This document shows positions 57,523 to 64,000 of a stretch of 64,000 nt of DNA, one piece after another (the first letter of the stretch is position 1; every line of letters begins with the position of its first letter). The DNA is taken from positions 7,185,240-7,249,239 of the forward strand of contig OX459105.1 in assembly GCA_949775045.1 (NCBI GenBank), written 5' to 3'. Below the pieces are notes generated by a model. The model did not search any database. It worked only from the letters and a program-made list of their open reading frames with translations, and was not told the origin of the DNA. This DNA is from Metridium senile (lineage: Eukaryota > Cnidaria > Anthozoa > Actiniaria > Metridiidae). The position numbers were made by a program, and so were the translations under genes.

Positions 57523-58226
57523 GCAGTTTTTGTTGCGTCAGTCCGTGAGATAAATTTCAGAGTATTTGTGAGACTTTTTCTTATTTTGGATTAAAAAAAT
57601 GTACACATATACTAATAATAACAATATAATATAATCGATACATGAAAACAAGATAAAATCACTACTTTATACTATTGTATGAAACGCGCGGGGTCTACTG
57701 ACGGCGGCTTGCAATTGACAGGCCATGTAGATTTCACTCCGTGTAGTCGTGGGAACAATTCAGTTTGATTGGTTTAATAAATCTTTATTGTGCAAGTTTA
57801 TTACAAACTTCAATCAGTTAAGTTAACGACAGTATTTACTAGTATACATGCTTGTCTTAAAAATATTTTAAACAAATAAAAGTGACAATAAACGAAGTGA
57901 CAGTTACTGATTCTTTGTGATTTAAAAGCCTGTGACTTTTTGTTTTTAAATCGAAGCATAACAAAATAAAAAACGCAATTTAACTATGTTCACAGAGGCT
58001 CGATTTTACACTCAAATCTCTGGAATCAGGTGAAAAACAACTTTTGTTTTGGCAGACAATCAGAGCTAACACCAATACCCTGCATGAAAATCTAATAATA
58101 GATATCAGTTTATAACAGAAATCTAATTTATAAACACAAGCCCAAAATAGCTATAGAAGCTAACACAACAGAAGAGTACTAGCCTAACCCTTTTTAATAC
58201 TATAGGGGTTACGATATGAACTATTT

Positions 58227-58664
58227 ACAGCCAAACTAGCTGATGCGTTCCTATTAATGCTAGAAAATCGATTTATTTCTTGGAATTTAATTATAAATTC
58301 TATTTAATAGATTTGCATAAGTGAATCAAAACTTGTAAATTTCATTTCTTGTACACTTCAACCATCAACCGATTATTCATGTTCCCGAAATCACGATCTG
58401 TGGTCAATAACTGATAATAATACTGGTATTGTAATAGAATACTTTAGTAAGTATATATTATATACAATATTTCTGCAAGCCGACTAGGTTTAGCAAGTTT
58501 CTGTTGTGCAAAAAGACATTGAAAGTAATGTTTTGATTTGAGGCGGTTTTTGAAACTAAGAATCGATTCATTTATGCAAATTTCAAACCAAATTAGAAAT
58601 CAAATTTTGATAAACAAATTGAATGTTCTAACCTAGATAGGAACGCATGAACTGGTTTGACTGT
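58227..58664. mobile_element. MITE family G, copy 2, inside the transposon
   Basis: Ends ACAGCCAAACTAGCTGATGC and GCATGAACTGGTTTGACTGT, with TTCCTA / TAGGAA just inside. It lies between the 3' ends of the two transposon genes. 57523-58226 shows no other feature. Confidence 0.85.
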
Positions 58665-58735
58665 AGATAAATTGCTATGAATTAACAGAGGTGGATGAAG
58701 TGGTTTGTGGACAGGTCTGAATGTCTATATACATC

Positions 58736-59978
58736 TTAAGACGCATTGAGACTTCGCTGTATTCCAATAGCGAGTAGACTATCGTCATTCATGGTTGTAG
58801 GACTTGTAGGCCACGCTACTCCTCTATCCACCCATAATTTCTTGTATGGGTTTCTTACAGCTGTTTTACCAGGTACAGAATAGAGACTGTTTGAAGCAGT
58901 ACTCGAGTCATCATCGAGAAGTTCTTTCAAGTTTAAATCTGGCGGAGGCAGTTTCCCTTTTAGCTTAATTTCAAGTTTTTTTGCGTCGCGATTAAGTTGG
59001 AACCAGTTCTCTACAGTGTTCCCGTCTTTTCCGACATCTAGGTATCGTTCAGGTATGCTTTCAATGAGTCGATGTCGCACCTTATTTACATAACGTTCTT
59101 GTATGGATTTTGCCGCTTTTTCTTTGACATCGATGTCCTGTTGTATTCTAGAAATTTCCTTGAGGACATCTTGTCGCTGCTTTTCGTACTCTTTCAAGTT
59201 AGACTTTTCCTCTGGGTGTTTATTGATTGCTCCACAGTGAAAGACCGTTTCACACTTGTTGTACGGGCAATTCAATCTGTTGTGCCCTTCTTGACGATGA
59301 CAATTACTACAAGTTGGACCCGCGCCATCTGAACCTCGAGAAACATTCGCTTTCGGTTTAGGATAATTGGCGATGGAATGTGAAATTTCTTTTTCTTTCA
59401 CTGTAAGACTGGACAACCTTTCCCTTTGACTTTGAAGGAACTTTTCAAGAGGAGATTTAAAAAGTGGTCGTGTATCTGGCCGGCCAACGACGACATGAGA
59501 ACTAGTAACGCATGGTACTGCTCTGAAAATCAAGACTCCTGCGGCTAACGTTTTGCATGCAATGTTCCTTTTTGACTGCGCTTGGTCCACTTGTTGGACT
59601 AAATGCACTTTTAGGGTCGCTTGTCCTCTTTCTCGGCAAATTCGTCACATCGCTTTCATTATCAGCTAACGGACCTTGGACAGGTGAAAATGACTCTTCA
59701 ATCAAGATAGTAATTCTTTTGAAATCTGCGTTCTCAACTAGTACGGCACATCTAAACAGTTCGCTTAATGCAAACTCATCAGATGGAAGATTTACGAAGG
59801 TTTTCTCGTCATCCAAGTACTTGACCTTTAGTTCTTTCACATGGTTGAATCTGCTTGTAACAGAACGAATTTTCTCATAGAGCATATCTTTAGAAAATCG
59901 TAGAGCTTCATCTCCAGAAATAAAAACTGCACCGTATTTGTCCACATCATATTTAACTTTCAGCTGGTAAAATGCCAT
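58736..59978 (-). CDS. Transposon second gene: PB1-like, zinc-knuckle and coiled-coil protein (split between two frames)
   Basis: The ATG at 59978 opens a 158-codon frame. Its residues 1-95 look like a PB1 domain: an early Lys strand (QLKVKYD) and an acidic KYLDDEKTFVNLPSDEFALS stretch like the OPCA motif. The second frame, open from 59608 to 58736, has a zinc-knuckle-like CSNCHRQEGHNRLNC followed by CPYNKC, then a helical charged region (KEYEKQRQDVLKEISRIQQD) and an acidic C-terminus. The frames overlap at 59608-59502. A GT-AG intron at 59674-59539 would join them in phase; a one-base frameshift mutation is the alternative. PB1 suggests oligomerisation and the knuckle nucleic-acid binding. 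Its function is unknown. It starts 76 bp inside the right terminal repeat and converges on the transposase. Confidence 0.65.
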
Positions 59979-60054
59979 GATGTAAACCAGTACTAGTATA
60001 CACTAGGTAGCTAGTAACTTTTAGTGTGATTTCGCGCGTTCAGATACGCAGCAG

Positions 60055-60194
60055 TCACATGATGTAAAAAACTTGTCCACGTGGTACAGCATTGAGATCA
60101 CGTGGTTGATTTGAAACACACCGGCCGTTATCATAACAGACGCCCAGAGATCGTCAAAAAAATCACAACTAACTCGCTCAACTGGGAAGAGTAG
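60055..60194 (-). repeat. Right 140-bp terminal inverted repeat
   Basis: Reverse complement of 56235-56374 with A/G and C/T differences near the CTCTAGG and GTGTCTC positions. Confidence 0.9.
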
Positions 60195-60234
60195 TACAAT
60201 CACAACTCCAATCAGTAGAAACAGAAAAATTTCA

Positions 60235-60380
60235 ACCATTGAATAACATTTGACCAATCGATGATCATCGATTGAGTATCTCTGTGTGACTATCGATTGG
60301 TCATCGATTGACCAATACCAATCAATATCAATTAGCCAATTGCATCGGCCTAACATCGATTTATCGATTGGATAATCGAT
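60235..60380. repeat. ATCGATTGG-rich cluster
   Basis: ATCGAT occurs repeatedly with CCAATCGATGATCATCGATT-type palindromes just outside the transposon. 60381-61109 otherwise shows no gene; 60976-61000 is shared with 46195. Confidence 0.6.
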
Positions 60381-61109
60381 CGGTTACCCGGGGAATATTA
60401 AGAAACCTTGGTGATAGGCCTAACTCGCATACTTCCAGACCATTTTACAGACCTTCACATGACTTGTTCTATGTTTAAATATCTAAAAAACAGAAAGAAA
60501 GGGTTGTTTTATGAATAACCAATGTACAAAAGTTATGGAAATTTTGGATCCGTAATTTTAATGCTTTGTACAAACTTGTACTGTCAAGCGTGCACGACGA
60601 ACGTGTACAATTTTTCGCTAGTCAATACAAGAAACCTATCAAAACCTCCCACAAAAGAAGAATAAATAGCCAAATATAAGGTATCTAATTTTAAATCATT
60701 TCAAATAAACACCAAAAAGCAAAATGTGAAAATAAAAACTTACCATAGTTTGATCGAACTTTGTCCCTTCACCAAGAACAAACCATGCACTCAGACCCAC
60801 TCAATTATGTCAGTAAATGTCGAGGTGATTACAAACTGAAAGCCTTAGGCCTTACAAACAATTACAACTCAATCCATTCTTCGCTTTCAACAAAAGTTAG
60901 ACTTTTGAAGAGTTTTTTAAAATTCTTATGTAAGAGCCCGCGAATTTCAGCGGAAATGATAATGCGCACGCTCAAGAGCCAGCAGTATTGCCATTCAGCG
61001 GTAAGATACATTCCTTATTTGTTTTTCGGGAGGGCATTCATCAAAATACTTCTTTCTGTGTAAAATATCAAACAGTTGCAGAAATCAGAATAACAAGCAT
61101 ACGTAAACC

Positions 61110-63671
61110 ATGGAGGCAGAGAAAGAGATCAAAACAATGAAACTTTGTAAGTCAGTTTTCCTTATAATTTCACTCAATCTGAATGATATTTAGTGCTGCA
61201 TATCAAATATCTAGGAACGCATCGATTACTCGATATTAAACAATAGCTAGCTGTCATTATGGATGCATGCAAATCAAATATTCTTTTGTTTTAAGAATCA
61301 TACAAGTACAATGCTTGTTGTCTCATTTGCATCTCATAAGTATGCATCCGTAACAGCTATTCTTTTCAATGATATTTTTTTTTAATTTCAAAAAACGTTG
61401 AATACCAAATAGAGTACAAACACTAAAAGTGTGCAATACTTTGTACTATTTACCACTAAATAGTGTTGATTAAACAAATAGAGAACAAAAGAATTTGCAT
61501 AATTTAGCAGTATTTAGTGGTATTTATGTTGCACACTTTTAGTGTTTGTACTCTAGTTCATTCCAAAACAAAGGGCATTGTGGGTCTCATTAATTTGAAA
61601 TATACAGCTGCAATATTTACTCCCCATAACTAGCTCTTATAATGTTTTGAAATAAGATAACTAATAATTATCATTTATTTTACTTTTTAAAAACAATATT
61701 ACATGACCCAAAATGCATTTCAATCTTGCAGCAAGCAGTATTCTACATTTTTAATAGTTGTATATTGATTTCATTGGGTAAGGTAAATGATATTGTCAAA
61801 TTTAGTTTTTTATTATTTTTTCAGTTTAACCCAATCTCGTTCCTATAGTCGTTATGTCTTGTTAATTGTGCATGCTCAACAAAATATCTTGTCTCCGGCA
61901 TACTCAAATATTTCCAGTTATATGATTGGTCCTTAGAAAAAGAAATCTAAGAACTGGAAAAAATATAGACTGGTTCAAATATAACGGTCAACCCCAACTA
62001 AAAAATAGATGTACGTTACTAATAAATATAAACCATTCATACTGGGTAATTAACAATTATTCACCGAAGGCGAGTCTAGTACATACACAATTCACAACTG
62101 AACAAAAAAATAAAGAAATGAAAATTATTGTATAAAATCAAAATTTATTACGTAATATTACAAAACGTGACAAGATGCAATCCCGAAATAGCGAACCAAT
62201 GAGAGCACGCGTTCTTATGAGGTTGTAAATTATTAAGAACTGTTGTTGTAGCTAGATTTCTCAAAATTCTGAGTGATCTGTTATTGTTCTTGACTTGAAA
62301 TATATAAATCACTGACCTGTAAATAACTAAGTCTGTGATTTAATTCAACTTGCTATAACTGCTATGTTATCTTTATCATGGTTTGTTCTTTGTATTCTAA
62401 GATTATGATGTGGAGAGAATTTACAAGGAATTGCAAGAGGTAATCAAATGAGTATCCTTTTATACACATATTTCAAAAAAACGTTGTCCCAGCTTTAGCA
62501 ACATGCATCAAACCAAAACAGAAATGAATGCTGGTTTTATATTTGTAATATTTGGAAAATAGATTTGTTTTCTAAAGAAGTAGGTATTTCCACGTGTTTG
62601 TTATTATATAATGCATTTGATTCTGTTGAAATCAAGATTTCAATACATTCTCAGCACAAAACCAGCATTAATTTCGGTCTTGGCTCGATATACTCTGACA
62701 GTTGCTTTTTGTTTCTTTGTTTGTTAGATACTTTTTTTGCAACTTCAAGTAACTTGCATTCCCTTAAGCGACGGCCTGATAACAACTAGCCTTCTTCATT
62801 GACAATTACAATTGGATAGAACAGTGTTACAATTAATTACATGTAGTATGATCAGGAATTTCTAATTGGAAACCTCAACATAATAGACTGAATCGAAATA
62901 TGGCGACCTGCTATTGTTCTTGACTGACTAGCCTTGTGTTCATGATGGAATACAATGGAGTTTTCACATGAATGAGAGGCTAGTGAGTCAAGAATAATTG
63001 TTATTCAAATTGGTAGCCATATTTCGATTCGGTGTATACATTGCTGCAAAAACATTTTCTCCCTCTCAGCAATTTATTTCACTACATTCCACTACAGTCT
63101 ATCAGTGAGGGAGGGAACCACAAGATAGACTGATTAAAACTGAAGACAGTGGAGGAGACTAGAGGGAAGGGTTGTTGCCAAATCAGCCATACAATATTTG
63201 AAATATTACTATTTTGGTATTTATGTGTGGTATCTTCAAGGAGTTAAAAATCCGCAAAACCATGCCGGTGTATAAAATTTCCAGTATCTTTTAGGGGTAT
63301 TTTTTTAATTTCTGACGAACATCCCGACACTTTTCCCCGGGAGGCCCCCGCCTGGGGAAGGGTAAGGTTAGATTTTAATTCTGTAAAATGGTTCATCCTT
63401 ATTGTCTGAATGTTCTAATTCATGATTGCCTGTTACCTGGCAACCGTTTTTATTGTCTGAACCTGTTCTTCGTTGTTTAATACTTTTGAAATTCCAAGCA
63501 CTTCAGTGTATTCATTTCTGTGTTACAGTAAAACTAATAAAACTGTTTTAATTTGTAGATTGGTTATAGTAAAAGTGATCAATTAAAAGTTGAAGATGTG
63601 TCCAAGTTTGATAATTATCACTACGATGGCACAAATGCAGTGACCGATTGTATCAAGAATCTTGAAATAAG
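61110..63671 (+). CDS. Second methyltransferase copy, first three exons (runs off the window)
   Basis: Exons 61110-61146, 62402-62439 and 63559-63671 match the first three exons of the gene at 46489 at the same phases. Exon 1 differs by one base in 37, exon 2 encodes YYDVERIYKELQE, and exon 3 lacks two codons relative to the other copy and is more diverged (VSKFDNYHYDGTNAVTDC). Intron sequence (for example GATTTTAATTCTGTAAAATG at 63373 and 48208) is shared too, so a genomic segment was duplicated in tandem. The SAM-binding exon would lie beyond 64000, so whether this copy is complete is unknown. Confidence 0.75.
61411..61554. mobile_element. MITE family H
   Basis: AGAGTACAAACACTAAAAGT and ACTTTTAGTGTTTGTACTCT are perfect inverted ends; the middle also pairs (TACCACTAAATA / TATTTAGTGGTA). 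Confidence 0.85.
62886..63036. mobile_element. MITE family J, intact copy
   Basis: CTGAATCGAAATATGGCGAC is mirrored by GTAGCCATATTTCGATTCGG, with inner TTGACTGACTAGCCT / AGGCTAGTGAGTCAA. It lies in the second intron of the duplicated methyltransferase. Confidence 0.8.
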
Positions 63672-64000
63672 GTGGTTATAGACACAAAAAATGAAATTTG
63701 TAACACCATAAAAAATAATACTCAACTTTCTGAGATTTCAAGCTATAGCTCTTTGTCAGAGTAAAAGAGTACTCCAATGAGGACTAAATCTCAAAATGTC
63801 AGTGAAGTGTGATTCGTTACGGTATTACCAATTTTATTTTTGGGACAGACCATTAGATAATTGAGGAGGGGAGGGTGAGAGAGAGATTGCAATTCAACGA
63901 CTATCTGTATAGTAATTAATTTTTACTGACAGAAATTGCATTCATTTGGTTTAACTTTCCTTCTTTACTTTTTCAAACAATCAATGAGTAAAGGATTCTC
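63672..64000. other. Window edge, intron of the methyltransferase copy
   Basis: It contains a hammerhead-like relic phrase (CTCAAAATGTCAGTGAAGTG, near 63790) and no exon. The next expected exon is outside the window. Confidence 0.4.

Larger units (their letters stand above)
56235..60194. mobile_element. Two-gene Tc1/mariner-superfamily transposon, 3,960 bp
   Basis: The terminal inverted repeats 56235-56374 and 60055-60194 are 140 bp each with about two mismatches and no indels. Both begin CTACTCTTCCCAGTTGAGCG. TA flanks each edge (56233-56234, 60195-60196), the IS630/Tc1/mariner target. Inside, a transposase gene (plus) and a second gene (minus) converge. A family G MITE (58227-58664) sits between them. 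Near-identical ends and the intact transposase suggest recent movement. Confidence 0.9.

Noticed and set aside
60761..61063. 100-codon ORF upstream of the methyltransferase copy
   Set aside because: It has no recognisable domain, includes sequence shared with non-coding DNA at 46195, and has no supporting splice or promoter context.

Overview
The window is AT-rich, intron-bearing DNA from an invertebrate animal nuclear genome. The evidence is split GT-AG genes for conserved metazoan proteins, tRNA-derived SINEs, many MITE families and large minisatellites. The repeat style resembles cnidarians or another early-branching invertebrate, but the species cannot be fixed from the sequence. It is not bacterial, phage or plasmid DNA. 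Exon boundaries below were read by eye from splice sites, reading frame and remembered family sequences.

Layout. (1) 692-5040, plus: the last seven coding exons of PPWD1, a spliceosomal WD-repeat cyclophilin, with repeat-filled introns. (2) 6329-7153, plus: an intact single-exon ORF for a serine-rich, probably disordered protein I do not recognise. (3) 30354-9739, minus: almost all of WDPCP/Fritz (planar polarity and ciliogenesis, CPLANE complex), 21 coding exons resolved, with one unresolved stretch between exons 9 and 10. (4) 30601-33063, plus: complete two-exon neurochondrin (NCDN), sharing a 246-bp bidirectional promoter with WDPCP. (5) 45897-33356, minus: complete TECR (very-long-chain enoyl-CoA reductase), 15 coding exons including 17-nt and 23-nt micro-exons, tail to tail with NCDN. 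(6) 46489-53142, plus: complete seven-exon class I SAM-dependent methyltransferase, divergent from TECR. (7) 54916-56171: a 1.26-kb near-perfect palindrome with 7-bp target duplications. (8) 56235-60194: a 3.96-kb Tc1/mariner-superfamily transposon with 140-bp terminal repeats, TA target duplication, an intact DD37E transposase and a convergent second gene encoding a PB1-like, zinc-knuckle, coiled-coil protein. (9) 61110-63671 and beyond, plus: the first three exons of a second methyltransferase copy, running off the window.

The host genes are housekeeping or ciliary and show no operon-like functional link; their coupling is positional (two head-to-head promoters and one tail-to-tail pair). 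Space between and within genes is mostly repeats: at least a dozen MITE families, several with two to four copies, plus nested insertions. The most unusual object is the two-gene transposon. Next are the palindrome beside it and a 71-bp tandem array that has amplified a WDPCP splice acceptor.
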